From positions 3,465,001 through 3,529,000 of the forward strand of contig NZ_CP086727.1 in NCBI RefSeq assembly GCF_020906275.1: a stretch of DNA of 64,000 nt. Reading direction: 5' to 3'. The notes under the pieces were generated by a model. That model ran no database searches. It was not told the origin of the DNA and saw only the letters and a program-made list of their open reading frames with translations. The position numbers and the translations under genes are program-made. Of this stretch, positions 43,834 to 53,960 are shown piece after piece. This DNA comes from Parasphingorhabdus litoris DSM 22379 (GTDB taxonomy: Bacteria; Pseudomonadota; Alphaproteobacteria; Sphingomonadales; Sphingomonadaceae). Each line of letters starts with the position of its first letter. The first letter of the stretch is position 1.

Positions 43834-44976
43834 ATGAGTGACAATAGCGCCCTTGAACTGGCCAAGCGCCTGATCGCCTGCCCGAGTATCACACCGGCAA
43901 CCGGGCCCGTGTTTGACGAAATGGAAGCGATGCTGAAGCCGCTTGGTTTTGAAGTATCGCGCTTCATCGCCGGTGATAGACCCGAGGATGAAGGATTAGG
44001 CGGAGCGGTTGAGAATCTCTTGGCGATCCGCAAAGGTCCGGAAGGATCGCGCCACTTTGCTTTTGCCGGACATCTCGACGTTGTTCCACCCGGCGAAGGA
44101 TGGAACAGTGATCCGTTCGTTCCGGAAGTGAAGGGCGATCTGCTTCACGGACGTGGAGCGGTAGACATGAAGGGCAGCATCGCATCCTTTGTCAGCGCCC
44201 TGCATCGTCTGCCCAGCGATCTGGGAACAATCAGCCTGATCATCACCGGCGACGAAGAAGGCCCTGCGCGCTTTGGCACCGTCGCCTTGATGGATCTGAT
44301 GGCCGAGCGCGGCATTACGCCTGACCTTTGCCTGGTGGGTGAACCAACATCGGTGAACCGGCTGGGCGACATGATGAAAATCGGTCGGCGCGGATCAGTC
44401 AATATGTGGATTACCGTCAACGGGACCCAGGGCCATGTTGCCTATCCCCATCTCGCCGATAATCCGATTACCAAACTCGGCAAGATTCTAAGCGAGATTG
44501 ATGCGGTTCGGCTGGATGAAGGCACCGATTGGTTCCAACCGAGCAATATCGAATTTACGGACCTGCATGTTGGCAATCCGGCGCATAATGTCATTCCCGC
44601 CAAGGCCGAGGGACGGCTGTCGATTCGGTTCAACGATCAGCATAGCGGCGATAGTCTCAGCAAGCTGGTCCACGAAATTGTTGAACGCAATGGCGGGGAG
44701 CTTAATCCAATCATCTCAGGCGAGCCGTTTCTGACGCCTCCCGGGGAGTTATCTGGCCTTATTGCCGATGCCATTACCGAAGTGACGGGTGTGGCACCGG
44801 AATTGTCCACCACGGGCGGCACGTCTGATGCACGCTTCCTGTCCAAAATAGTTCCAGTGGTGGAATTTGGACTGTGCAATGCGACGATGCACAAGCTGGA
44901 TGAAGCAGTGGCGGTGGATGACTTGGATCAGTTGTCGAAAATTTACGCGCTGGTTGTTGAACGGGCGCTTGGTTGA
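43834..44976 (+). CDS. dapE: Succinyl-diaminopimelate desuccinylase
   Basis: The 380-residue M20-family zinc enzyme produces LL-diaminopimelate for lysine and peptidoglycan synthesis. Metal-site motifs are FAGHLDVVPPG, GRGAVDMKGSI and ITGDEEGPA with the catalytic Glu pair, then LVGEPTS. FGLCNATMHKLDEAV carries the final His. It belongs to the same pathway as lysC (20409) and converges on the smr gene 3 bp away. Confidence 0.95.
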   Translation: MSDNSALELAKRLIACPSITPATGPVFDEMEAMLKPLGFEVSRFIAGDRPEDEGLGGAVENLLAIRKGPEGSRHFAFAGHLDVVPPGEGWNSDPFVPEVKGDLLHGRGAVDMKGSIASFVSALHRLPSDLGTISLIITGDEEGPARFGTVALMDLMAERGITPDLCLVGEPTSVNRLGDMMKIGRRGSVNMWITVNGTQGHVAYPHLADNPITKLGKILSEIDAVRLDEGTDWFQPSNIEFTDLHVGNPAHNVIPAKAEGRLSIRFNDQHSGDSLSKLVHEIVERNGGELNPIISGEPFLTPPGELSGLIADAITEVTGVAPELSTTGGTSDARFLSKIVPVVEFGLCNATMHKLDEAVAVDDLDQLSKIYALVVERALG

Positions 44977-44979
44977 GAA

Positions 44980-45540
44980 TTATCGCCGCCTTCGCAAGAT
45001 GATATACAAAGCCCCGGCGCCGCCATGACGCGGATGCGCACGCCTGACTGCCGCGATATGGGAGGCGTGGCGTGATGCAGCAAGCCAATCTGAAATTGCT
45101 GCCCGGATCGCCCCGCGTCCGCCTTCACGCCGTCGCTGTTCTTCGCTGCGCGCTTTGCCCGTGATCAAAAGGATAGCGCGATGGCCCGCCGCGATGCTGA
45201 GTTCCAATGCGCTATCCAGCCGTCCGTGCGCAGACGATAATGTGTAACCGTGCAAATCAATCGTCACATCGGGCTGAACCACACCTTTGTTCAGACGGCG
45301 ATCCCAATGACCGTCCAGCCCCGCTTTTTCCGGAACGGCAACCTGATCCCTTAACGGTACCGCTTTCGAAGGCGCGCCGCCAAATGTCGCTGCTGTGATC
45401 GGCCCGCGCACTTCAGGCAGTTTTTTGGCCACGGGTAGCGCTTTGACACGGCTCACGCGCGCTTGATCCAGCGGCTCCACCGTCTCAATGACTTTCTGCC
45501 ACAGCGCCTTTTCACCGGCGGTAAGAGGCCGGTCAGACAT
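44980..45540 (-). CDS. Smr/MutS2-type domain protein
   Basis: The 186-residue protein has a charged N-terminal region and a C-terminal Smr domain with DLHGYTLSSAHGRLDSALELSIAAGHRAILLITGKARSE, followed by a final IRAAISDWL. Smr domains are nuclease or nucleic-acid-binding modules; proteins like this are SmrA/SmrB relatives. It is the last gene of timA-mltA-smr, a common order in alphaproteobacteria, with 5 bp to mltA. Confidence 0.9.
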   Translation of the reverse strand: MSDRPLTAGEKALWQKVIETVEPLDQARVSRVKALPVAKKLPEVRGPITAATFGGAPSKAVPLRDQVAVPEKAGLDGHWDRRLNKGVVQPDVTIDLHGYTLSSAHGRLDSALELSIAAGHRAILLITGKARSEEQRRREGGRGAIRAAISDWLAASRHASHIAAVRRAHPRHGGAGALYIILRRRR

Positions 45541-45545
45541 ACGGC

Positions 45546-46889
45546 CTAGTTGCCCTGCTGGCTTTGGAGCAGCTTGGCAACACTGCCTTTAGGCAAGAAG
45601 ATCAATGCCTGTCCGCGCGATGACATGCCGCCAGCAATCTGGGCGGCTTCTTCGCCTGCGCCCCAGAAGGTATCAAACCGGTTCGACCCTTTGATCGCAC
45701 CGCCTGTATCCTGCGCAATCCAGATACCATCGGCAATATTATGTTCCATATCGAGGAAAACCGGAGCGCCCAGAGGCACAAATTTCCGATCTGCTGCGAC
45801 CGAGGTGCGACCGACTACCGGATGCCCCATCGCGCCCAGGGGGCCGGGTCCGGTCAGCTCGCGAAAGAAGATATAGCTTTTATTCTCCCGCATGATCTTG
45901 CGGCCCTCTTCCGGGTTGGCGCGCAGCCATTCAACAATGCCCTGCATATTGGTCTTGCCGTCAGCGAGCAGTCCACGCTCCCGCATGACCCGTCCGATAC
46001 CGGTATAGTCGCGGCCATTTTGTCCGTCATAACCAATCCGCATGACCGACCCATCCGGCATAGCGATGCGGCCGGACCCCTGAATCTGCAGGAAGAAAAA
46101 TTCGATATAGTCGGAGGCCCAGCCGATTTCGAGACCTTGGCCCGCAAGTGCGCCATCGTCAATCTGTGCGCGCTCCTCAAACGGAACCAGCTTGGTGCCG
46201 TTCACCTTGCCACGGATACGTTTATCTTTCAGCGCATCAGAAAATTGTCCAAGGTCAACATCAAGCAGGTTGGACGGGCGCCGATAAATGGGAACCTGGC
46301 TGCCATTTGTGCGTACCCGCGACCCTTGAATCTGGGGTTCAAAATAGCCGGTGGCAAAGGCTTTGCCATCACCGACCTGTACCGCCTCAAAATAGCTTTC
46401 AAAGAAACGGCGCGCATCGTCACTCGGCCAGTTTGTGGCCGCATCGCAGGATTGCCGCCAGTCTTCACCGCTGGTCAGACCGCTATTGTCGGTGCGGCGC
46501 ACGAGCGAAGAACAACTGGTACGGAAAGACTGCAAGGCCGCACTTGCCTTGGCAGACTGTAAATTGAGCGAAGCAATGTCCGGGCCCAGGGCAATGCCAG
46601 CGCCCGTCGCCCGCGTATCATCATCTGAAACTGCTGTGATCTGTTCAGAGGCGACGGCTTCGATTGTCCCGGCCGTTTGCCTGACCGGTGCTTGCCGTAT
46701 CGGTTTGCGTGCCGGCTGAGAAGCAGATGGTGGACCTTCGACCCAATCCCCGTCTTCGGCAGGCGCACCGCGCGCCGTCCCTTCAGGAATGATCGATAGC
46801 GAACAAGCGCCCAGCAGCGCCACTGCGCTAATCATTCCCCCTATTTTCATGATGTTGGTGCTGTGCTTCGTGAAAGCTCTAAGCTTCAT
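45546..46889 (-). CDS. mltA: Membrane-bound lytic murein transglycosylase A
   Basis: The lipoprotein cleaves glycan strands with formation of 1,6-anhydro-MurNAc. The lipobox LLGAC is clear. The MltA domain (ATGYFEPQIQGSR) and the C-terminal 3D domain (MGHPVVGRTSVAADRKFVPLGAPVFLDM and WIAQDTGGAIKGSNRFDTFWG, with the acid-type catalytic Asp) are complete. ATG 46889 overlaps timA by 11 bases and gives 447 residues. ATG 46850 would leave a very short 15-residue signal before the Cys and is the alternative. Confidence 0.9.
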   Translation of the reverse strand: MKLRAFTKHSTNIMKIGGMISAVALLGACSLSIIPEGTARGAPAEDGDWVEGPPSASQPARKPIRQAPVRQTAGTIEAVASEQITAVSDDDTRATGAGIALGPDIASLNLQSAKASAALQSFRTSCSSLVRRTDNSGLTSGEDWRQSCDAATNWPSDDARRFFESYFEAVQVGDGKAFATGYFEPQIQGSRVRTNGSQVPIYRRPSNLLDVDLGQFSDALKDKRIRGKVNGTKLVPFEERAQIDDGALAGQGLEIGWASDYIEFFFLQIQGSGRIAMPDGSVMRIGYDGQNGRDYTGIGRVMRERGLLADGKTNMQGIVEWLRANPEEGRKIMRENKSYIFFRELTGPGPLGAMGHPVVGRTSVAADRKFVPLGAPVFLDMEHNIADGIWIAQDTGGAIKGSNRFDTFWGAGEEAAQIAGGMSSRGQALIFLPKGSVAKLLQSQQGN

Positions 46890-47568
46890 CGGTCTCGTCG
46901 AGAATCCAGTTTGGATCAGCGCTGGAAAGATCACGCATGAAAGTCCAGACGTCATGGGTATCAACAGCATCGGTGAGCGATCCGCCGATCAACTTGTCAT
47001 CCTTGTCTTTCACAACGGCGACAATGTCCGCGTCAAAGCGCACGGTGATTCGCGCCATCCGGCGTTCATAATCAGCATCGACAATCCGCGCTTCTTCGAT
47101 CCGCACCAAACGGTTTTCAAGAACCTCACCATTTTTTTCACGCGCTTCTATCGCTGCGATAAAGCTTTCATAAACATCATCGTCGCACAGCTCTTTCAAC
47201 TGTTCACGATCAGCGGTCCAGAACGCTTCCAAAATCATGCCATAGGCAGCCTTCGCGCCCTCGATGAAGCGGCCAGCATCAAAATTGCGGTCGGCATTGA
47301 TGATCGCGCGCATACCCGATTCGGCAGCCGCGTCGTAGATCATCGTCGGTTGTGGTGCCGGCGCTGGCGAAGCAGGCACGATATCAGGAATAGGGCTATC
47401 CCTTTGGTCGTCACGCACAGACCGGTCCTGAGCCCGCTTATCCAAGCCATTCTCTATGTTTCGGGGGGTATGCTCCTGCTCATGACCAGTGCGCTTTCCC
47501 AAGACGGAATAGAGGCGCAGGCCCAAAAAGGCAGCTACCATCGCTAACAGAACAATCTCGATAGTCAC
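46879..47568 (-). CDS. Tim44-like (TimA-type) membrane-associated protein
   Basis: The 229-residue protein begins with a single membrane segment (about 2-20, IEIVLLAMVAAFLGLRLYS) and a polar proline-rich linker. A C-terminal Tim44 domain (about 90-225) follows, containing ANFDAG-type NADRNFDAGRFIEGAKAAYGMILEAFWTADREQL. Bacterial TimA is the alphaproteobacterial counterpart of mitochondrial Tim44. It is encoded next to mltA and opposite secB, the established neighbourhood. Confidence 0.92.
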   Translation of the reverse strand: MTIEIVLLAMVAAFLGLRLYSVLGKRTGHEQEHTPRNIENGLDKRAQDRSVRDDQRDSPIPDIVPASPAPAPQPTMIYDAAAESGMRAIINADRNFDAGRFIEGAKAAYGMILEAFWTADREQLKELCDDDVYESFIAAIEAREKNGEVLENRLVRIEEARIVDADYERRMARITVRFDADIVAVVKDKDDKLIGGSLTDAVDTHDVWTFMRDLSSADPNWILDETDEA

Positions 47569-47899
47569 GATATCTCCAATATCTCAATTCCCCCTTACAT
47601 AGGCAGGAACTGCGCCAGTTTCAAATGGCTTTCGTGTCTTTGGCGCTTCTTCAACGCGTCTTTAGCTTGCTATTCCTACATTGGCCAACCGAATATCACG
47701 TGGTTTAGCGGCCACTATGTGAACCTGCACTTACGAAATTTTACTTATGCCAGTCACTTATCAGCACAGATAAACCGGCAGGCGCGGGGGTGATTTGGGG
47801 CATTGCCCTGTCCCCCATCCCCTGCTAGGCGCGCTGCAAAAGGGGTGCGATGATACTCCCTGACCTAATTATATCTAATGTCCCGAAAGGATGAGCCTC
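47569..47899. other. Divergent timA-secB intergenic region
   Basis: About 330 bp separate the timA and secB starts. The region holds the promoters of both operons, but I see no consensus -35/-10 pair, no RNA gene and no long inverted repeat. Confidence 0.6.
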
Positions 47900-48412
47900 A
47901 TGGCTGACGAAAATGACAATATCACGACACCGGATCCGGCGGCCAATGGCGCGGATAATCAGCCGCAAATTGGCGTTATCTCACAATATGTGAAAGATCT
48001 ATCAGTCGAAAGCCCCAATGCCCCTGATGTTTATCAATGGGAAACCCAGCCACAGATTGATGTGCAGTTCAACATTGGGGCCAAGCCTGTTTCGGACGAA
48101 GTGAATGAAGTCGAACTGAAAATCGATGTCGTCGCCAAGGCCGACCAAGGCATCGCTTTTCAGATCGAACTGCTTTATTGTGGCCTCTTCGGCTTGCGGA
48201 ACATCTCCGATGAGCAAGCACATCCGTTTTTGTTCGCTGAAGCCCCGCGTCTGCTCTTCCCCTTTGCGCGTGCCATCATTGCCGACGCCGTCCGCGATGC
48301 CGGATTCCAACCGCTGATGCTTGAGCCAATTGATTTCACTGCTCTGTATATGCAGCAGCGTGAACAACAGGCTGCCATGCAGTCCGGAGAACAACCGGTT
48401 GGTAACGCCTGA
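47900..48412 (+). CDS. secB: Protein-export chaperone SecB
   Basis: The 170-residue protein keeps precursors unfolded for SecA. The core reads ISQYVKDLSVESPNAP and continues through VELKIDVVAKADQGIAFQIELLYCGLFGL to the LLFPFARAIIADAVRDAGFQPLMLEPIDF block, typical of SecB. ATG 47900 fits the AAGGA site better than the ATG nine bases upstream. Confidence 0.96.
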   Translation: MADENDNITTPDPAANGADNQPQIGVISQYVKDLSVESPNAPDVYQWETQPQIDVQFNIGAKPVSDEVNEVELKIDVVAKADQGIAFQIELLYCGLFGLRNISDEQAHPFLFAEAPRLLFPFARAIIADAVRDAGFQPLMLEPIDFTALYMQQREQQAAMQSGEQPVGNA

Positions 48413-48535
48413 TCCAGCCATGATCATATTCCACGGCGCGCTCTTGCTGAGCCCGTCGGAGGCTATGGTTCATCAAACCTTGCGCCGACAAGCGCAACAC
48501 CAGCGGGGAGCGCGGTGCTCCCAGCCGGTTCAACC

Positions 48536-50179
48536 ATGAACCTGCTTAAATCTACCGGGACCATTGCGGGCCTAACCATGGTCAGCCGGATATTCGGTTT
48601 CCTGCGCGATATCATACTCGCGCGGGTGCTGGGCGCTGGGGCAGCAGCTGACGCTTGGCAACTCGCCTTTCAATTGCCCAATATCTTCCGCCGGCTTTTT
48701 GCTGAGGGCGCTTTTTCAGCTGCCTTTGTGCCGCTGTTCAATCGCAAAATGGAAGAAGACGAGCAGCGCTCCGCCGCTCAGAATTTCGCGATTGATGTGC
48801 TGTCGGTCTTTGTCCCGATCCTGCTAATATTCTCCGCAGTCATGATGCTTGCGATGCCCGCGATTATCTGGTTCATCGATGATTTTGGCGAAGGCGGTCG
48901 CACTACCACCTTCACGATCAGCCTGGCCCGGATCACCTTTCCCTATCTCGCCTTGATCAGCGTCACCACATTATTTGCGGCGATCCTCAACTCAGTCAGC
49001 CGATTTGCCGCGGCCGCAGCGGCGCCAATCATGCTCAACATCTGCATGATCAGCGCGCTGTTGATCACCATGGTCATCACCGACAGTTCGATGGCCGCGC
49101 CCGGCGAAAACTACTGGATTTTCCTCGGCATGGAATTTGCCAGTGCACAACATCTTGCCGCTTATCTATTAGCCTACAGCGTGGCCCTTGCCGGCCTGCT
49201 ACAGATGCTATGGCTCTATTATTGGGCGCGCAAGGCAGGTTTTTCTTTTGCTGTTCGGAAACCAAAATTCAATGCCGATGTCAAAGAACTCGGCACGCTC
49301 ATCCTGCCAGCGGTTTTTGGGGCCGGTATTTACCAGATCAGCCGGTTTATCGATCTTTTCTTCCTAGGTCGTCTGCCAGAAGGCAGCTTTGTTTATCTCG
49401 CTATGGCGGATCGACTCAACCAGCTGCCGCTGGGCATTATCGGGATCGCGCTCGGCACCGCGATCCTGCCCGCGCTATCCCGTTTCATTGCAAAAGATGA
49501 CCAGGGCGGTGCGCAGCGCCTGCAAAGTAACGCGATTGAACTGGGCATGTTGCTGACGATTCCGGCTGCGATTGCTTTGTTCTTTGCCGCCGGACCGCTG
49601 GTCACGTCCTTTTACGTCGGCGGTAATTTTTTGGCGAGCGACGGTGTCACCACCGCCAATGTCGTCGCCGCGCTGGTTGTGGGCCTACCAGCCTATGTTC
49701 TGGTCAAAGTCCTGATCCCAGGATTCTTCGCGCGCAAGGATACGAAGACACCCGTCTATACGGCTGCGATTTCGCTTTTTATCAACATCGCACTGAACCT
49801 GCTGCTAATACCGATTTATGGCATTGTCGGACTGGCACTGGCAGGTGCTATTGCCGCTTGGTCCAATTGCATCATGCTCTACACCATGCTGCATCGGCGC
49901 GGTCATTTTCATCTGGAACTGACACTGTTGCTACGAATATTTCGGATCACATTATCTGCCGCAGGCATGGCAGCGGTTCTTATTTATGCCGCGCCGGTTG
50001 GTGAAGGTCTGTATGACGGCACTGTTTGGCAGCGGATTGGGTCGATTACAGCACTGGTAAGCGTCGGCGGTCTTGTCTATGCGGTGCTGGCATGGGTAAC
50101 CGGCGCGGTGGACCGCGATAAGGTCACCATGCTGACCAAGAAGAAAGCGGCCGAACAGGCAGCACAAGAAGGACAATGA
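48536..50179 (+). CDS. murJ: Lipid II flippase MurJ
   Basis: The 547-residue protein of the MVF superfamily has about 14 membrane helices and flips lipid II to the periplasm. The N-terminal GTIAGLTMVSRIFGFLRDIILARVLGAGAAADAWQLAFQLPNIFRRLFAEGAFSAAFVPLF block, and Arg residues in the first helices, are diagnostic. Start ATG 48536 is chosen from family length. The stop touches the trpS start region. It supports the uppP, murA and dapE wall-synthesis genes in this window. Confidence 0.95.
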   Translation: MNLLKSTGTIAGLTMVSRIFGFLRDIILARVLGAGAAADAWQLAFQLPNIFRRLFAEGAFSAAFVPLFNRKMEEDEQRSAAQNFAIDVLSVFVPILLIFSAVMMLAMPAIIWFIDDFGEGGRTTTFTISLARITFPYLALISVTTLFAAILNSVSRFAAAAAAPIMLNICMISALLITMVITDSSMAAPGENYWIFLGMEFASAQHLAAYLLAYSVALAGLLQMLWLYYWARKAGFSFAVRKPKFNADVKELGTLILPAVFGAGIYQISRFIDLFFLGRLPEGSFVYLAMADRLNQLPLGIIGIALGTAILPALSRFIAKDDQGGAQRLQSNAIELGMLLTIPAAIALFFAAGPLVTSFYVGGNFLASDGVTTANVVAALVVGLPAYVLVKVLIPGFFARKDTKTPVYTAAISLFINIALNLLLIPIYGIVGLALAGAIAAWSNCIMLYTMLHRRGHFHLELTLLLRIFRITLSAAGMAAVLIYAAPVGEGLYDGTVWQRIGSITALVSVGGLVYAVLAWVTGAVDRDKVTMLTKKKAAEQAAQEGQ

Positions 50180-50181
50180 TC

Positions 50182-51177
50182 ATGCGTACGGTTTCGGGCA
50201 TTCAGCCCACAGGTAATCTCCATCTCGGTAATTATCTGGGCGCGATCAAAAACTGGGTGAAGCTGCAAGCAGAATCGGAATGCCTGTTTTTTCTCGCGGA
50301 CCTGCATGCGATTACCGTGCCCAATGATCCGGCTGAACTGTCTGACAATTGCCGGAATATGGTGGCGGCCCTTGTTGCCGCCGGTGTCGATACTCAAAAA
50401 TCCATCCTGTTCAATCAGGCTCGGGTGCCGCAGCACGCCGAGCTTGCCTGGATGTTGATCTGCAACACCCCCATGGGATGGCTCGACCGGATGACCCAGT
50501 TCAAGGAGAAGTCCGGCAAGCATAAACAGCGCAGTTCGCTGGGTCTCTATGGCTATCCGGTGCTGCAGGCCGCCGACGTGCTCATCTATCAAGCCACGCA
50601 TGTGCCCGTGGGCGAAGATCAGAAACAGCATCTCGAACTGGCGCGCGATATCGCGACCAAGTTTAACAATGATACCGGCAGCGAAGTCTTCACCCTGCCG
50701 GAACCTTATATCGGCGCGACAGCGGCGCGGATCATGTCGCTGCGCGATGGCGCGGCAAAAATGTCGAAATCTGATCCATCTGATTTGAGCCGGATCAACA
50801 TGACCGACGATGACGATACCATCGCCAAGAAGATCAAAAAGGCGCGCACCGACGCCGACCCTTTGCCCAGCAAACTGGAAGAACTGGAGGGACGCGCAGA
50901 GGCAACCAATCTGGTCGGTATTTATGCAGCGCTGGATGATAGCACACCTCAAGCGGTATTAGATGAACATGCCGGGCAAGGCTTTGGTGCGTTCAAACCA
51001 GCGCTTGCCGATCTTGCCGTATCCAAGCTTTCCCCGATCCGCGATCGATATGAAGAACTGCGTCAGGACAAGGGTGCGATTGATACGATTTTACGAGACG
51101 GTGCAGAACGTGCACAAGCACTGGCGCAGCCAACGGTCGACAAAGCCTATGCCGCTTTGGGACTGCTCAGGGACTGA
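50182..51177 (+). CDS. trpS: Tryptophanyl-tRNA synthetase
   Basis: The class I synthetase of about 331 residues has the HIGH-type motif as GNLHLGNYLGA (about residues 10-20) and KMSKS as AKMSKSDPSD. GEDQKQHLELARDIA binds the adenylate region. ATG 50182 fits the AAGGAC site best; ATG 50176, which overlaps the murJ stop, is possible. Confidence 0.96.
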   Translation: MRTVSGIQPTGNLHLGNYLGAIKNWVKLQAESECLFFLADLHAITVPNDPAELSDNCRNMVAALVAAGVDTQKSILFNQARVPQHAELAWMLICNTPMGWLDRMTQFKEKSGKHKQRSSLGLYGYPVLQAADVLIYQATHVPVGEDQKQHLELARDIATKFNNDTGSEVFTLPEPYIGATAARIMSLRDGAAKMSKSDPSDLSRINMTDDDDTIAKKIKKARTDADPLPSKLEELEGRAEATNLVGIYAALDDSTPQAVLDEHAGQGFGAFKPALADLAVSKLSPIRDRYEELRQDKGAIDTILRDGAERAQALAQPTVDKAYAALGLLRD

Positions 51178-51213
51178 GCATGATCCGAAAGCTATAGGGG
51201 GCAAGTCGATCGC

Positions 51214-51693
51214 CTATAGCGGTAGCGCCGTATCAAATTTCTTGCAGGACCAGACTACATGGCTGTCATAGCGCCGTATCGCGGGATTGCTCATAAAGGC
51301 CTGTTTGCCCCATTCCTCATACCATTCGACATCAGGTCCCTGAACGATCAGGACATAATCCATCGAACCGGAAACATGATAGCCTTGCAGGATCTCCGGC
51401 GTCGTGCGAATCTGCTCGTCTAAAGCGTTAAAGGCTTCAATGCTTTCGTTCTGAAAGTAAATCAGGACGATCAAACGCACACCGATGTTGCTAGCGCGCA
51501 GCAGCGCGACGTCTTTTTCGATGAAACCTGTATCACGCAACAGTTTCAACCGCCGCCTGACTGCCGAAGCCGACAGTCCCACCGCTTCACCTATATCGGC
51601 ATGGGTGCGCTGATTGTCGCATTGGACGATATTAAGAATCCGCCGGTCAAAATCATCCAGATCGGAAATTTCCGTCATTGCGTTATTCGCCAT
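51214..51693 (-). CDS. Lrp/AsnC-family transcriptional regulator
   Basis: The 159-residue regulator has an N-terminal winged helix-turn-helix (DFDRRILNIVQCDNQRTHADIGEAVGLSASAVRRRLKLLRDTG, about 15-57) and a C-terminal RAM ligand-binding domain (about 70-155, with GYHVSGSMDYVLIVQGPDVEWYEEW). AGGAG is 8 bases before ATG 51693. It is divergent from the secreted S9 peptidase across about 150 bp. Amino acids or peptides are the expected effectors, and the peptidase a likely target. Confidence 0.93.
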   Translation of the reverse strand: MANNAMTEISDLDDFDRRILNIVQCDNQRTHADIGEAVGLSASAVRRRLKLLRDTGFIEKDVALLRASNIGVRLIVLIYFQNESIEAFNALDEQIRTTPEILQGYHVSGSMDYVLIVQGPDVEWYEEWGKQAFMSNPAIRRYDSHVVWSCKKFDTALPL

Positions 51694-51710
51694 ATTTTTT
51701 ACTCCTAACG

Positions 51711-51727
51711 CATATTTGCTGCATATG
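51711..51727. promoter_or_regulatory. Candidate Lrp operator upstream of the regulator
   Basis: CATAT (51711-51715) and ATATG (51723-51727) form a short inverted repeat around TTGCTGC, and GCATAT also occurs twice in direct orientation. It lies next to the lrp-type gene's ribosome site, where autoregulation would act. The assignment is inferred from position only. Confidence 0.3.
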
Positions 51728-51845
51728 ATTAACGATAAAAAGCGAGAATAAGCAGAAAATCGTTGGTAGATCATGGTGAATTAGTCTTCAACTCCCCCTC
51801 AACTTCTTTTTGAATACCCCCTCCACATTCAGCAAGGTCCTCATA

Positions 51846-53960
51846 ATGAATCGTTTCCTTTGCCTGTTCAGTGCCGCCGTCATACTGTCCAACACGGCTA
51901 TGCCCGCCCATGCCGCCGACGCTGTCGTTTCACCTTCCTCTACTGAGAACCGATGTAGCGATGGTGTGTTAGAATGCATGGCATCTATTGAAACACCTGG
52001 TTCGCCTGCAATATCCCCCGACGGTAAAGCTGTTGCTTTCACTATCCGCACCGCAGATTGGCAAAAAAACCGCTATGATCGGGAAATTCATATCATCGAA
52101 AATGGCAAGACGGTTCAGCTGACCAACAATCCCAAAGGATCGTCCGGCGACATTGCCTGGTCCCCTGATGGAAAGCGCATTTCCTATCGCGCCAGTACCG
52201 ATATCGGCACCCAGATTTTCATTATGAACCGGGACGGCAGCAACGTCCGGCAAATCACGGCTCTGCCAGGTGGAATCAACTCTTATATCTGGTCTCCTGA
52301 TGGCCGCTACATGGCTTTGAAACTGAGCGAGCGACCAGCAAAATCCAAAGCGCAGGTCGAAAATGCTTATGGTAATTTCGCATTTGCCGACGATTATTCC
52401 GGCCGCGATCATCTGTGGCTTCTCGACCTTACAAAAGCTCAAAATGCAAATGCACCAATTGCCGAACGCTCCGAACATACGGATACAGAGGCACCATTAC
52501 GGCGGCTGACCGGGGGCACCGCCTTCACCATTGGCAGCTTTTTCGGCGGTGGTTTTACTTTCACGCCGGACAGCAAGGAAATCCTATTTGATCACGCCAA
52601 AAGCGGATCGCCTTATGATCTGGGGACACAGGATATTTCCGCCGTCAATATCGCGACCGCCAAGCAGCGCCCTGTTGTCCGCCGGCCCGGCATGGATCTC
52701 GACCCCAAAGTCTCTCCGGATGGAAAAACCGTGGCCTTTCATATGGGTGAGCCACCTTATTACTATACCCGCCAATATTGGATGGGCCTGACGCCGATTG
52801 AAGGCGGAAAGATCGAACGGATCAGTAACAGGACCGATAAATATAATGATGCCAATATTATTGGCTGGCAGGGGAACGCGATATTTTTCATGTCGCACTA
52901 TCGGGTCGAAAGCGACCTGTTCCGCATGGATTTGGATTCGCGGAACGTCACCAATTTGACCACTGGTCGCGGCCGAGTAGAGGGCTATTCCTTTTCTGCT
53001 GACGGCAAAACTGTTGCTTTTGGCGCGGTGGATGGTGAGCGCGCGACAGAGATTTACACGCGCAAGGTAACGGCGACCGGATATGCTGATGAAAAGCGCC
53101 TGACGCAGTTCAGTCAGGCAATTGCCGACTGGCCGAAAACGGAAGTGCGTCTGGTTCAGTGGACCACCCCGGACGGATTAGATCTCGAAGGCGTCCTGAC
53201 CCTGCCGGCTCCGGAAAACCGGTTGGATGGACCTATGCCTGTGCTAGTTATCGCCCATGGCGGTCCATCAGCCACCTCGCGCCCGCGTCGTGTGGGGAAT
53301 CAAATCTACCCGACTGAATATTGGCTGCGCAAAGGGGCCGCGATTTTTGAACCCAATTATCGAGGATCCGGAAGCTATACCGACGAACTGATGGCAGCGA
53401 ACGTCCGCTCCTTGGGCATTGGCTACACGGTAGATGTCGAATCCGGAATCGATCACCTTATAGAAACCGGCATAGCCGATCCCGAAAAACTCGGCGCCAT
53501 GGGCTGGAGTGCAGGTGGCACGGTAACTGCTGGTCTCGCCGTTCGAACGACACGCTACAAGGCATTTTCTGTGGGTGCGGGAATCACCGACTATGGGACC
53601 TATTATGCCCTAAGCGATCAACCCACCAGCCCGCTTGCTTATCTGGAAGCAACGCCATCGGATGATCCCGAAATTTATAAGACAACGGGAGCCATGGGTT
53701 CGATCAAAAATGCGGTCACACCGACACTGATCCAACACGGCCGCGATGATAACCGTGTACCCTTCGCCAATGGCATGGAGTTTTTCCGCGGGCTAAAGGA
53801 TGTTGGCGTCGAAACCGAATTGGTTATCTATGAAGATACAGGTCACGTCATATCACGGCCCAAAGAAAGAGTAGCCGCGATGGAACATAATGCCCGCTGG
53901 TTTGACAAGCATCTGTTCGGTGACAGAGACGATGCCAACCTTGATCTAAGCGCCCCCTGA
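51846..53960 (+). CDS. Secreted S9-family prolyl oligopeptidase
   Basis: The 704-residue protein has a signal peptide (about 1-26, cut after PAHAADA) and an N-terminal beta-propeller with PD40-type repeats (SPDGKAVAF, SPDGKRISY, SPDGRYMAL, SPDGKTVAF, SADGKTVAF). A C-terminal alpha/beta hydrolase domain follows. The catalytic Ser is 555 in GWSAGG, with Asp634/635 in HGRDDNRVPF and His667 in DTGHVISR. It is an exported or periplasmic peptidase of the DPP/acylaminoacyl type. It is convergent with the AbgT transporter gene, overlapping it by 15 bp. Confidence 0.94.
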   Translation: MNRFLCLFSAAVILSNTAMPAHAADAVVSPSSTENRCSDGVLECMASIETPGSPAISPDGKAVAFTIRTADWQKNRYDREIHIIENGKTVQLTNNPKGSSGDIAWSPDGKRISYRASTDIGTQIFIMNRDGSNVRQITALPGGINSYIWSPDGRYMALKLSERPAKSKAQVENAYGNFAFADDYSGRDHLWLLDLTKAQNANAPIAERSEHTDTEAPLRRLTGGTAFTIGSFFGGGFTFTPDSKEILFDHAKSGSPYDLGTQDISAVNIATAKQRPVVRRPGMDLDPKVSPDGKTVAFHMGEPPYYYTRQYWMGLTPIEGGKIERISNRTDKYNDANIIGWQGNAIFFMSHYRVESDLFRMDLDSRNVTNLTTGRGRVEGYSFSADGKTVAFGAVDGERATEIYTRKVTATGYADEKRLTQFSQAIADWPKTEVRLVQWTTPDGLDLEGVLTLPAPENRLDGPMPVLVIAHGGPSATSRPRRVGNQIYPTEYWLRKGAAIFEPNYRGSGSYTDELMAANVRSLGIGYTVDVESGIDHLIETGIADPEKLGAMGWSAGGTVTAGLAVRTTRYKAFSVGAGITDYGTYYALSDQPTSPLAYLEATPSDDPEIYKTTGAMGSIKNAVTPTLIQHGRDDNRVPFANGMEFFRGLKDVGVETELVIYEDTGHVISRPKERVAAMEHNARWFDKHLFGDRDDANLDLSAP